The notes under the pieces: generated by a model
Told to the model about the DNA's origin: nothing
Databases searched by the model: none
Seen by the model: the letters and a program-made list of their open reading frames with translations, nothing else
Translations under genes and position numbers: made by a program
Assembly: GCA_025997455.1 (NCBI GenBank)
Contig: BNUP01000016.1
Span: 1 to 28,935, forward strand
DNA: 28,935 bases
Direction: 5' to 3'
Source of the DNA: Fibrobacterales bacterium
Lineage (GTDB): Bacteria; Fibrobacterota; Fibrobacteria; Fibrobacterales; Fibrobacteraceae
Shown: positions 1 through 11,972 of the stretch, in pieces
Layout of the letters: each line of letters starts with the position of its first letter
How positions within the stretch are numbered: the first letter of the stretch is position 1

Positions 1-222
1 CGCCATTGTTTATACAGATTATCTCAGGTTTCTTTTTAATTGGGCGGCTATACTTATTGCCGCCATTGTTTATACAGATTATCTCAGGTTTCTTTTTAAT
101 TGGGCGGCTATACTTATTGCCGCCATTGTTTATACAGATTATCTCAGGTTTCTTTTTAATTGGGCGGCTATACTTATTGCCGCCATTGTTTATACAGATT
201 ATCACAATTTCTTTTTAATACT
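1..222. repeat. 60-bp tandem repeat, three perfect units plus a partial fourth
   Basis: Units 1-60, 61-120 and 121-180 are identical. A fourth unit starts at 181 and diverges after about 22 bases. Each unit boundary carries GGCGGC...GCCGCC, which can form a hairpin with an AT-rich loop. The unit length is a multiple of three, so an open frame of 70 codons runs through it, but there is no ribosome binding site and the peptide only mirrors the repeat, so I do not call it a gene. The array touches the window edge and may continue to the left. Confidence 0.95.
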
Positions 223-278
223 CTAACTTACGAGTGCTAAAGCACTCTCTCTCCGAAAGCCAAACTCTTGGCTTTCAG
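220..278 (-). repeat. 59-bp interspersed repeat with two hairpins (copy A)
   Basis: The reverse complement of this stretch matches 12097-12155 with a single mismatch. It contains two palindromes: GTGCTAAAGCAC, and AAGCCAA-actc-TTGGCTT. One copy lies in front of the rRNA operon and the other between the phosphofructokinase gene and dxs. The palindrome AGTGCTTTAGCAC also occurs at 7791-7803, just upstream of pdxJ. It behaves like a REP-type intergenic repeat. Confidence 0.85.
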
Positions 279-325
279 TATTGCACGCGGATGGAAGGCT
301 CTTCCCTGTCATTCCCGCACCCTCC

Positions 326-462
326 TCGTCATTCCCGTGCAGACGGGACACCAAGCCGATATGCGACTGGACAGACTAATTTATTTATTTTTTCTGTCAA
401 TCTGGAATGCATCATTGTGTTTGTCATACTCGTGCCCCGACACGGGGAACACGAGTATCCCA
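326..462. repeat. Interspersed palindromic repeats related to 18366-18414
   Basis: Positions 423-444 are identical (22 nt) to the reverse complement of 18388-18409. Positions 347-358 (GACACCAAGCCG) match the reverse complement of 18375-18386. Here the two blocks are separate and each lies beside its own hairpin, while in the second copy they are fused. The arms ACTCGTG...CACGAGT around 428-457 form a hairpin. A run of ten C residues follows at 510-519. I see no gene in 223-589. Confidence 0.7.
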
Positions 463-589
463 CTCGAGCGGTAATAAGTCAAATTAACATATCCCCTGCG
501 ATTTGGCAACCCCCCCCCCTAAAAAATTCCGAAAAAGCACAAAAGTTCAAAAGATTTCATTCAGTTTTCAAAAAAAGTGTAAAACCTAC

Positions 590-620
590 TTGACAAGGGC
601 ATAAAAAGTTTCTATATTTG
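590..620 (+). promoter_or_regulatory. rRNA operon promoter, TTGACA-N17-TATATTTG
   Basis: TTGACA lies at 590-595 and TATATTTG at 613-620, separated by 17 nt. This fits a sigma-70 promoter, and the -10 also matches the TANNTTTG form known from Bacteroidetes. Three further promoters in the window share the same architecture. Transcription would start near 625-628, giving a leader of about 235 nt before mature 16S. Confidence 0.85.
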
Positions 621-674
621 TATTTCCCTTCACAGAGGAGCACATTTCGTAGAGGATGTGTTGTAAATTGGAAA

Positions 675-704
675 ATTGAGAAAAGAGCCCGCCGCGAGGT
701 GGGC
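675..704 (+). promoter_or_regulatory. 16S leader: 5' arm of processing stem and a GNRA hairpin
   Basis: Positions 675-690 pair with 2437-2452 beyond the 16S 3' end (16 bp with one G-U), the layout of an RNase III processing stem enclosing 16S. Overlapping it, GCCCGCC (687-693), loop GCGA and GGTGGGC (698-704) form a compact hairpin. The two structures share 687-690, so they may be alternatives. A rigid GNRA hairpin in an rRNA leader could serve antitermination, but I see no clear boxA and do not claim it. Confidence 0.65.
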
Positions 705-863
705 AATAAAACCAGATGCCTACTGTTAAAGCAGAGGCGAACATATCTGTGTTTAGCGAGTTTATTTTTAGATTGAGCCTAAGGTTTCGGCTTTTTGGTT
801 TTGGTCTAATTGAGAGCGAGTTAGATTTGGAGATGTATAAAAAGATTCAAGAGCAGACAAACT

Positions 864-2387
<1,524 letters not shown>

Positions 2388-2463
2388 TGGAGCAAAATAA
2401 GATAATCTGGCAAATTTATTGAACTACTTTCGGTTAGGGTTCTTTTCTCAATGTTTCGTAGAA

Positions 2464-2537
2464 GGGTCTGTGGCTCAGTTGGTTAGAGCATCGCTCTGAT
2501 AAGGCGAGGGTCAGTGGTTCAAGTCCACTCAGGCCCA
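2464..2537 (+). tRNA. tRNA-Ile (GAT)
   Basis: The acceptor stem GGGTCTG pairs with CAGGCCC, with discriminator A. The anticodon stem-loop TCGCT-CTGATAA-GGCGA gives anticodon GAT. CCA is not encoded. It lies in the 16S-23S spacer, the usual place for this tRNA. Confidence 0.97.
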
Positions 2538-2544
2538 TATTATT

Positions 2545-2617
2545 GGGGTTATAGCTCAGCTGGTAGAGCACCAGATTTGCATTCTGGGGGTCAGGAGTTC
2601 GAATCTCCTTAGCTCCA
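2545..2617 (+). tRNA. tRNA-Ala (TGC)
   Basis: The acceptor stem GGGGTTA pairs with TAGCTCC, with discriminator A. The anticodon arm CCAGA-TTTGCAT-TCTGG gives anticodon TGC. CCA is not encoded. It follows tRNA-Ile by seven bases. Confidence 0.97.
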
Positions 2618-2908
2618 TAAGAAAGCGGAAAACGCCCCGTTCTATGAACGATTATCTCAACAAATGAGATATTGCAACTTGACCTAAGATAGATATAGAA
2701 AGTGATACACATCACACACACAGAGTAAAACAGAGATAGAGAAGAAGAATAGAAAATCTTTTTTTTCTCTCGATTTGACAGAGTTTGTTTGACTATAAGT
2801 TTTTGAATGAGTTTCGACATAATTTTTGATATAAATATTGATGTTAAGTTGAGGTTTAATTAAGATTTATGGTAAAAAAGGCTCACAGAGCGAGAGGAGA
2901 ATGGAAGG
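2618..2908 (+). other. tRNA-Ala to 23S spacer with processing-stem arms
   Basis: This spacer holds no gene. Positions 2884-2910 pair with 5821-5849 around 23S to form a long processing stem. Positions 2685-2707 are complementary to 5942-5966 downstream of 23S, apart from a small internal loop, and could extend the base of that stem. A small hairpin, ATCTCAACAAATGAGAT, lies near 2653. Confidence 0.6.
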
Positions 2909-5829
<2,921 letters not shown>

Positions 5830-5981
5830 ATTTCTCCCCTCGCTCTGTGTGCTTTAATTTACTCTTTACTCACTTTAACTAAATAACTAAAAACTCAAAT
5901 CTGTGGAATTGTGTTACAAAGAGAGTTTTTAGAGGTCTCCTTATCACTTTCCAATTATCTATCTTATGTCTGTCTTTTTCC

Positions 5982-6096
5982 TCTGGCGGCTATAGGTGGC
6001 GGGTAATACCCGTTCCCTTCCCGAACACGGAAGTCAAGCCGTCCATCGCCGATGATACCTGGTCGTTATGACCCGGAAAAGTAGGTCGCCGCCAGA
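5982..6096 (+). rRNA. rrf: 5S ribosomal RNA
   Basis: About 115 nt. The terminal stem TCTGGCGGC pairs with GCCGCCAGA, and the pairing extends by two more bases to 5980/6098. The interior holds CCCGAACACGGAAGTCAAGC and the loop-E region GCCGATGATACC. It follows 23S by about 150 nt. No hairpin with a T-tract follows directly, so the operon end is not obvious. Confidence 0.95.
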
Positions 6097-6203
6097 GGTC
6101 CCTCTTTATTAAAACACTCCCTTTAACTAACATTAACCTTACAATTACTCCAATATCTAACTTAACAACCAACACCCAAAACACCCCTTACGCTACTAAT
6201 CTA

Positions 6204-6278
6204 GCGAGCGTGGCCAAATTGGATCAAGGCATCTGGCTACGAACCAGAAGATTGCAGGTTCGAGTCCTGCCGCTCGCA
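6204..6278 (+). tRNA. tRNA-Arg (ACG)
   Basis: The acceptor stem GCGAGCG pairs with CGCTCGC, with discriminator A. The anticodon arm TCTGG-CTACGAA-CCAGA gives ACG, whose A34 is normally converted to inosine. CCA is not encoded. It lies about 105 nt behind 5S and may share the rrn transcript. Confidence 0.96.
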
Positions 6279-6310
6279 ATATATGCCATTTGTTTAGAAG
6301 GAGTTTTTTT

Positions 6311-6655
6311 ATGTCAGAAAATACAATTGAAGTTGCGAATTCTGCATCAAACGAATTAGAATCGAAGTTTGACGGAGGGGTGCTTTCTTTTATAGGGTAT
6401 AGCATTTTGGTTAGCCTAATATCAACTGTAACGCTTGGAATTTGCCTTCCTTGGGCATTGTGTATTTTCTGGAAATGGGAAATTGACCATACAATTATCA
6501 ATGGAAATCGTTTGAAATTTAACGGCTCAGGTACAAGTTTATTTGGGCATTGGATTTTATGGTGGCTTTTGTGTATTATCACTTTAGGCATATACGGCTT
6601 TTGGGTATATATTGCTTTTGCAAAATGGAAAACAAAGCATACAATTTTTGCTTAA
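6311..6655 (+). CDS. Small YjgN/DUF898-like membrane protein
   Basis: This 114-residue protein starts at ATG 6311, which has AAGGAG ten bases upstream; an earlier in-frame ATG at 6290 lies before that site and is unlikely to be used. There are two hydrophobic segments, about residues 24-50 and 78-104. Each is followed by a related short polar motif: WEIDHTIINGNRLKF near 55-69 and KWKTKHTIF near the end. This duplicated layout resembles the DUF898 (YjgN) family, normally longer inner-membrane proteins of unknown function, so this may be a one-repeat version. It stands alone between tRNA-Arg and a decayed gene on the other strand. The family call is moderate and no function can be given. Confidence 0.75.
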   Translation: MSENTIEVANSASNELESKFDGGVLSFIGYSILVSLISTVTLGICLPWALCIFWKWEIDHTIINGNRLKFNGSGTSLFGHWILWWLLCIITLGIYGFWVYIAFAKWKTKHTIFA

Positions 6656-6714
6656 ATTGGCAAGGGGTGTATTGGCAAATTTAAGATTGCATCTTTTGGA
6701 TGGTTGTTCTTTTG

Positions 6715-7729
6715 TCATGTTTTTTTCCTCTGTGCAACAACCGCTTTCGCTTTTACCTTGCTCTCAACTGCCTTCCATTTTCCCATATTTTTATCCGAAA
6801 ATACAACTCCTATTTTTACCAACTTGCGTTTATCTGCGGTAAAAGGAATCAAGTAGCCTTTGGTGTCGATTTGTTTTAACGCTTCGAGAGCGGTGTGTTT
6901 CTTTTTATCGGTGGAAAACTTGAACTCAAACACATAAATTGCAGAATCTGTTTTCACCACTGCACAGGCTCTGCCATGGGCGGATTTTTGCTCCGATTGC
7001 GTGAACTGCCCCATTAGGGTAAAGAACATATAGAATAAACCCTGATAATACTTTTCATTTTTATTTTGAATATCATAGGGAATACTCTCAAACAGGGCAA
7101 TGAGCATTTCCATAAAATCATCAACTTTGCTGTCGCGGAGAGCAACAAAAAAACGGCTGATTTGAAAACTGTTGTTCACATCTTTATAGGGCGATGTGTA
7201 ATATGGCAACAGTTCATTAAAAAATCCAAATCTAACTTCTTCGTTGGGGAATACAAGTTTATACAACCCTGTTTTTTTATCGTATCCTCCAATTGTTAAG
7301 TAGCCACTTTGATAAAACAGGGCTGCAACATTGCCACCGCCTCCGGGGCGATAATCTGCTATAGATGCAGAAGTTATCTCTACGCCTTGTCTCAGTTCTT
7401 GCAAATCTAAATCGCCGTGCATAAATTGTTTTATTAAATATGTAGGCGTGCCTGTGGCAAACCAATAAGCACCATATTTGTGTTTTGCTAATGTATTAAG
7501 AACGCTAAACGGATTATAAACACTCTCGCCATCTTCCGAAAAACAGTTCTTTTTGCCCCAAAAAATAAGACTTGAGCGTGGAACAAAAAAGTGATTTGCC
7601 AAACCGACGGGGGCGACCTAAAAAATACACTCTTCCTTCTTTGGCAAGGTTATAGACAAAAGCGGTTTTGTCGATGTAAGCAAAATCGTTATCGCGAATG
7701 TTGGCAAAGGTTTGGATGCCAATGGGCAT
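6715..7729 (-). pseudogene. Decayed AAA-ATPase-like / PD-(D/E)XK nuclease gene with internal deletion
   Basis: Two fragments of one gene lie in different frames. The 5' part (about 7729 down to 7530) encodes MPIGIQTFANIRDNDFAYID followed by FLGRPRRFGKSLF, a Walker A-like P-loop, as in the AAA-ATPase-like family (PF09820). The 3' part encodes GESVYNPFSVLNTLAKHKYG, WFATGTPTYLI and a C-terminal nuclease-like domain with IYVFEFKF, as in PDDEXK_9. Family members are usually around 500-550 residues. Here about 200 residues between the P-loop and the YNPF motif are absent, and the join near 7530 changes frame. The 295-codon 3' frame is long and intact, so the loss may be recent. Intact relatives are common accessory genes of gut-associated FCB bacteria with no settled function. 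Confidence 0.8.
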
Positions 7730-7837
7730 TTTATGGGTTTTATTAGAGGGCACAAGGGGAATGTAGAAAATGCAACGCCGAGTTTGCGTTAGTGCTTTAG
7801 CACGACCGAGCGAAGCGAGGGAACGCCCAAAATTTTC

Positions 7838-7850
7838 TACCTTCCCCCTT
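7838..7850 (+). promoter_or_regulatory. Putative -10 giving a leaderless pdxJ mRNA
   Basis: TTTTCTACCTTC ends seven bases before the pdxJ ATG at 7851. It resembles the TTTCTANATTTG element of the strong promoters. With TACCTT (7838-7843) as the -10, transcription would start at or next to the ATG. No purine-rich ribosome binding site is visible. Confidence 0.45.
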
Positions 7851-8573
7851 ATGCCTAAATTTCTTTCCGTCAATATAGACCACATTGCAACCATTCGCGA
7901 GGCACGCAAAGTTCGCGAACCGGAACCTGTTGCTGCCGCAATTTTAGCAGAACTCGCAGGTGCAAACGGAATAACCGTTCATCTTCGACAAGACCGCAGG
8001 CACATTAACGACAGCGATGTGCATTTGCTCCGCCACACAATAACTACCTCATTAAATTTGGAAATGGCAGTCTCTCAAGAAATGGTTGCGTTTGCAAAAA
8101 GCGTTGTACCAAATATGGTAACACTCGTCCCCGAAGGTGCAAACGAACTTACGACCGAAGGCGGTTTGAATGTCGATGGCAGATTGAATGAAGTTAGCGA
8201 GGCTGTTTCCGCTTTGCGGAGTTCGGGAATTTTGGTGAGTTTGTTCATAGATGCAAAAGTTGAGCAAGTTAAGGCATCTCGGCGAGCCGGTGCGGATTTT
8301 ATAGAATTTCACACGGGACCGTTTGCAGATGCTTTTGAACTTCATCGTGCAGATGCTTTGGAACAGGAACTCTCAAAACTTCACGACCAGACAATTTTAG
8401 CGACAAAAAGCGGCTTGCGCGTAAATGCTGGGCACGGACTGAACTACCGAAATGTAAAACTCATCTCAAGCATAAACGGAATTGAGGAATTAAACATTGG
8501 GCACAGCATAATTTCCCGTGCGGCATTGGTGGGAATAGACAGTGCGGTTAGAGATATGCTCGCACTAATGTAA
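7851..8573 (+). CDS. pdxJ: Pyridoxine 5'-phosphate synthase
   Basis: PdxJ condenses 1-deoxy-D-xylulose 5-phosphate with 3-amino-2-oxopropyl phosphate to give pyridoxine 5'-phosphate, the ring-closing step of the DXP-dependent vitamin B6 pathway in the cytoplasm. The 240-residue product is of normal family length. It begins with LSVNIDHIATIREAR and contains TVHLRQDRRHINDSDV, VTLVPE, SLFIDA, EFHTGPFAD, VNAGHGLNYRN and ELNIGHSIISRA, all typical of the TIM-barrel active site. An open frame extends 27 codons upstream but encodes a repeat, so the start at 7851 is chosen. No ribosome binding site is visible. The substrate DXP is made by Dxs, encoded 4 kb away. Confidence 0.97.
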   Translation: MPKFLSVNIDHIATIREARKVREPEPVAAAILAELAGANGITVHLRQDRRHINDSDVHLLRHTITTSLNLEMAVSQEMVAFAKSVVPNMVTLVPEGANELTTEGGLNVDGRLNEVSEAVSALRSSGILVSLFIDAKVEQVKASRRAGADFIEFHTGPFADAFELHRADALEQELSKLHDQTILATKSGLRVNAGHGLNYRNVKLISSINGIEELNIGHSIISRAALVGIDSAVRDMLALM

Positions 8574-8595
8574 TAATGGAACTTCTAAATCTGCA

Positions 8596-8704
8596 CTTGC
8601 AATTTTTAGAACAACGGCGAACCACTTAAATTTGCATAAAAATACGGCTCGCCCATGTTGCAGGGAACCTCTACCAACCACTTGCGTGGTTAGTAGAGTT
8701 TCCC
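8596..8704 (-). repeat. Composite palindromic element behind ppk
   Basis: Read on the minus strand, this is a 19-bp hairpin with two mismatches (arms 8704-8686 and 8681-8663), a short spacer, then GGCGAGCCGTATTTTTATG continuing to GGTTCGCC (8653-8616), then a TAAAAATT-NCAAG block. The same order of parts occurs at 19581-19694 behind rsfS. The inner unit is bounded by inverted GGCGA/TCGCC. It lies between convergent pdxJ and ppk and contains the ppk stop codon. Confidence 0.85.
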
Positions 8705-10815
8705 AGAAACCATTCTTGACAACTTTCAGGCTCGGTCACCTTGCACCGTTCATATTTTCCGTTGTTTTTCAAAATGCGAACGCCTTTTCTTGCAGATAAA
8801 TAAATCTCTAAAATTTTCAATAATTTTTTCTTTATAGACTCGTCTTTAACGGGAGTGGCAATTTCCACACGGCGTTTTGTGTTGCGGCTCATTAAATCCG
8901 CACTTGAAATATAAATCTCTTTTTTATCCGCACCAAAAGCGTAAATTCGGCTGTGTTCCAAAAAACGCCCCACAATGCTATGCACGGATATATTCTCCGT
9001 TTTCCTTGCAACATTCGGTAAAAGACAGCACATTCCGCGAACTATCAATTGAATCTTCACGCCTGCCAGCGATGCCTCCATAAACTCATTTACAAAATCC
9101 AAATCTGTTAATCCGTTCATTTTGCAGATAATTCCGCTCGGTTTTCCGTTTCGTGCGAGTTCCGCCTGCTCACGAATTTTTTCTATAAACGATTTTTTTA
9201 GAATGTCGGGTGCAACCAATAATTCGGTGCAGGAATTTGGCACATCACCCATAGATAAACTGCGAAAAAACTCGGCGGCATCAATGCCTATTTTTGGGTC
9301 GGCGGTGATAATGTTTAAGTCCGTATATATTTTTGAAGTGCTCTCGTTGTAGTTGCCCGTTCCGATATGCGTTAAATATGTGATTTCCTTTTTATCGCTT
9401 AAAACCACAAGTGCAATTTTTGAATGAACTTTATAATTCCCAACGCCATAAACCACATTGCAACCCGCCTCTTTCAAAATTTCGGCGAAGTATAAATTGT
9501 TCTCCTCGTCAAACCTTGCGGTAAGTTCAATTACCACTGTCACATCTTTTCCGTTTCTGCATGCACGCCTAAGTGCCTCAACCACGCGCGATTGTTTATC
9601 AAGGCGGTAAATTGTAATTTTTATTGCCATAACCCTTTGGTCAATAGAGGCGGAGTCCATAAATTTCAAAAATGTATCCATAGTATCGTAAGGATAAAAC
9701 AGAAACAAATCTTTTTTAATAATTGAATCTATAATCGTTGTTTTTCCCGAATTGCCAAATTTTTCCGAATCGGCAACGCCTGCAAAAGTTCGCGGCACAA
9801 AAGGCTCGTATTTCAAATTTTCAACTTTTTGAGGCGAAAGAAATTTTCCCAAATTGAATAAAAATTTATAGTCGAACCAATTTTGAATGTAAAAACACTG
9901 CTTTGCTTTTATTCCCAAATTCTTCGATAAAAACGCCGTTAAATCTTCATTGCTCCCCGACAACTCCAAACGAACGGGCGGCATATTTATTCTTGTGGCA
10001 ATTTTATTTTTTATCAAATTAGAGAAATCGGAATCGCTGTCGTTGTTTTTCATTTCCGTATTTATATACGCATTTCTCGTAATGCGAATCATCGCTTTGT
10101 TAAGAACCTTATATTTTTTAAAAATCGAATCTGCGAACTGATAAACCAAATCTTCCGTGGCTACCAAATGCGTATTTTTTCCTTTGTTAAAATCTATGAT
10201 TCTGTCGTATTGGTTGGGCACAGGCAAAATACCAAAAAATTTCTTTCCGCCCTTTTCAAGTTGCAAAAATATATATAATTTTAGATTTTCAAGATGTATC
10301 AGAGGGTGTTTGCTGCTTAACACAATAGGGTTTAAGAGAGGCAGTAAAGTTGTTTTGAAATATGTTTCAAGGGTCGGGTTGAGGTCGCTCTTCTTTTGCG
10401 TAGTTTTGTGTGCGGAGGACTTCTCTTTTTTCTCACGCAAATTTTCAAAAATCAAACCCTCATTTTTAAGTGCCGCAAAAATATTTTTTCCCGCAACGGT
10501 AACTCTTTCGCTGAACTCGGCGGCTATTTTATAAATCCCGTCTATCTGTTCGGATGCCGTGAGGTTGGTTTTGTTTTCGCGATTATTTGGGTTTGCGTAG
10601 TTTTCATTAAAGAGTGCACCTATTCGCACCATAAAAAATTCATCCATATTGCTTTTGACTATAGCCAAAAACTTGCATCGTTCAAGTAGCGGATTTTGCT
10701 CATTTTCCGCCTCTTCCAAAACGCGCTGATTAAAGAGAATCTGCGAATACTCTCTGTTTATATATACATCTCTTATAAAGATGTTCGTCGATTTCTCTTT
10801 TTTCACAACTATCAT
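8671..10815 (-). CDS. ppk: Polyphosphate kinase 1
   Basis: PPK1 reversibly transfers the terminal phosphate of ATP to inorganic polyphosphate and is usually membrane-associated. The 714-residue protein is of normal length. The N-terminal domain contains LERCKFLAIVKSNMDEFFMV. The catalytic part has the autophosphorylated histidine in KVHSKIAL (His464), the second active-site histidine in VGRFLEHSRIYAF (His621), and the motifs ARFDEENN and THIGTGNYNE. GAGGA touches the ATG, which is unusually close, and no other in-frame ATG lies near. The last six codons and the stop are contributed by a hairpin repeat (8663-8704), so the natural C-terminus may have been altered. The phosphofructokinase gene lies about 70 nt upstream on the same strand and the two may be co-transcribed. 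Confidence 0.97.
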   Translation of the reverse strand: MIVVKKEKSTNIFIRDVYINREYSQILFNQRVLEEAENEQNPLLERCKFLAIVKSNMDEFFMVRIGALFNENYANPNNRENKTNLTASEQIDGIYKIAAEFSERVTVAGKNIFAALKNEGLIFENLREKKEKSSAHKTTQKKSDLNPTLETYFKTTLLPLLNPIVLSSKHPLIHLENLKLYIFLQLEKGGKKFFGILPVPNQYDRIIDFNKGKNTHLVATEDLVYQFADSIFKKYKVLNKAMIRITRNAYINTEMKNNDSDSDFSNLIKNKIATRINMPPVRLELSGSNEDLTAFLSKNLGIKAKQCFYIQNWFDYKFLFNLGKFLSPQKVENLKYEPFVPRTFAGVADSEKFGNSGKTTIIDSIIKKDLFLFYPYDTMDTFLKFMDSASIDQRVMAIKITIYRLDKQSRVVEALRRACRNGKDVTVVIELTARFDEENNLYFAEILKEAGCNVVYGVGNYKVHSKIALVVLSDKKEITYLTHIGTGNYNESTSKIYTDLNIITADPKIGIDAAEFFRSLSMGDVPNSCTELLVAPDILKKSFIEKIREQAELARNGKPSGIICKMNGLTDLDFVNEFMEASLAGVKIQLIVRGMCCLLPNVARKTENISVHSIVGRFLEHSRIYAFGADKKEIYISSADLMSRNTKRRVEIATPVKDESIKKKLLKILEIYLSARKGVRILKNNGKYERCKVTEPESCQEWFLGNSTNHASGW

Positions 10816-10882
10816 TCCTCGAAAAATTTACAACATTCGTGTTAAAGGGCGGTTAGCGTTCCGTTAGAAATTGGTTAAAAAT

Positions 10883-11950
10883 TCACGCTCCAAATGAAAC
10901 TCCAATCGCCTTAGACGATTTAATCAAATCGTGATTTTCCGGAACGAATTTCAATTTACCCGCAATGTCTCCGAGTTTATTCAGCACCAATTTATTATCT
11001 ACCATTGCAACGGTGTTTCCGAATTTACCCTCATAAACCGTTTGTGCCGCAAAAGAACCGAAATGCGTGCAAAGAACTCTGTCGTAAGCACAGGGATTTC
11101 CGCCTCTTTGAATATGACCGGGCACAACAAGTCGAACTTCTTTTTGCAATTCCCTTTCTAAAATTTTTGCAATTTGTGTCGCCGCATTTCCCGTTGCACC
11201 CAACTCCGCCCTCGCTTTTTCGCGGTCTTTTTTGCTCATCTCCGCTTCAATTTTGCTCATTGCACCTTCCGCAACAACCATCATACAAAATTTATTTTTA
11301 TTTTTACAAGAGTAATCTGCCGCCTTAATCACCTTCTCAATATCGTAAGGAATTTCGGGGAGTAAAATTATCTCCGCACCGCCCGCAATTCCCGAATATA
11401 ACGAGAGCCATCCGGTTTTGTTCCCCATAATTTCTACGAGCATAACTCTATGATGACTTGCTGCGGTTGTGTTCAATCGTTCAATACACTCGGTTGCAAC
11501 ATCTACTGCGGTATGAAAACCAAAAGTTACATCTGTCCCGAAAATATCGTTATCTATGGTTTTTGGAACACCGAGAACATTCAAGCCTTTTTCACTTAAC
11601 AAATTCGCCGTTTTATGCGTGCCCGCTCCGCCAAGCACAACAAGCGCATCTAAATTCATTTTTTTATAGTTGCTTTTCATCGCATCTATTTTTTCAGTTT
11701 CGGTTAATAATTTTTTGAATGGCGTTCTTGAAGTCCCAAGTATTGTTCCGCCAATATTTAGAATCCCCGAAAATTCCTTCGCACTCATTTTGTGATAGTC
11801 CGCACTTGCAAGCCCCGCATAACCGTTTTCTATGCCGAACAACTCAACTTCCTTATCAAGTGCAAAAATCGTTTTTCCAAACGCCCTTATCACTGCATTA
11901 AGCCCCGCGCAATCGCCGCCGCTTGTTAAAATTCCGATTTTTAGAGACAT
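10883..11950 (-). CDS. pfkA: 6-phosphofructokinase, probably ATP-dependent, mixed signature
   Basis: This enzyme phosphorylates fructose 6-phosphate to the 1,6-bisphosphate in glycolysis. The 355-residue protein belongs to the PFK-A superfamily. It has the nucleotide loop TSGGDCAGLNAVIR (residues 10-22), GGAGT (107-111), the catalytic PKTIDNDI (129-136), IMGNKTGWL and PGHIQRGGNP. At the donor-determining sites it has Gly110, as in ATP enzymes, but Lys130, as in pyrophosphate enzymes. The usual Asp before Gly110 (Asp103 of E. coli) is Ala109. GGxGT with PKTIDND also occurs in a bacterial subfamily I remember from clostridia and relatives, so the enzyme is probably active. ATP is the likelier donor, but pyrophosphate cannot be ruled out. 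ppk lies downstream on the same strand. Confidence 0.92.
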   Translation of the reverse strand: MSLKIGILTSGGDCAGLNAVIRAFGKTIFALDKEVELFGIENGYAGLASADYHKMSAKEFSGILNIGGTILGTSRTPFKKLLTETEKIDAMKSNYKKMNLDALVVLGGAGTHKTANLLSEKGLNVLGVPKTIDNDIFGTDVTFGFHTAVDVATECIERLNTTAASHHRVMLVEIMGNKTGWLSLYSGIAGGAEIILLPEIPYDIEKVIKAADYSCKNKNKFCMMVVAEGAMSKIEAEMSKKDREKARAELGATGNAATQIAKILERELQKEVRLVVPGHIQRGGNPCAYDRVLCTHFGSFAAQTVYEGKFGNTVAMVDNKLVLNKLGDIAGKLKFVPENHDLIKSSKAIGVSFGA

Positions 11951-11972
11951 ACTTTTAATTTAGAAAGTTTTT

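Noticed and set aside
6..218. 70-codon open frame across the tandem repeat
   Set aside because: It exists only because the unit length is divisible by three; there is no start signal and no non-repeat coding sequence.
1..222. CRISPR array
   Set aside because: The units are 60-bp head-to-tail copies with no unique spacers, and no cas genes lie in the window.
510..519. C10 tract as a phase-variation switch
   Set aside because: It is not within or closely upstream of any protein gene; it is about 70 nt before the rRNA promoter and may simply be a repeat edge or sequencing noise.
234..593. 119-codon open frame upstream of the rRNA promoter
   Set aside because: It runs through two interspersed repeats and a C10 tract, has no ribosome binding site, and the peptide is proline/serine-rich with no family resemblance.
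6715..8573. Toxin-antitoxin or defence island made of the nuclease gene and neighbours
   Set aside because: The nuclease-like gene is broken, its neighbours are a lone membrane protein and pdxJ, and no partner gene is present.
10157..10534. 125-codon frame on the plus strand opposite ppk
   Set aside because: It is fully antisense to a clear gene and has no ribosome site or family motifs.
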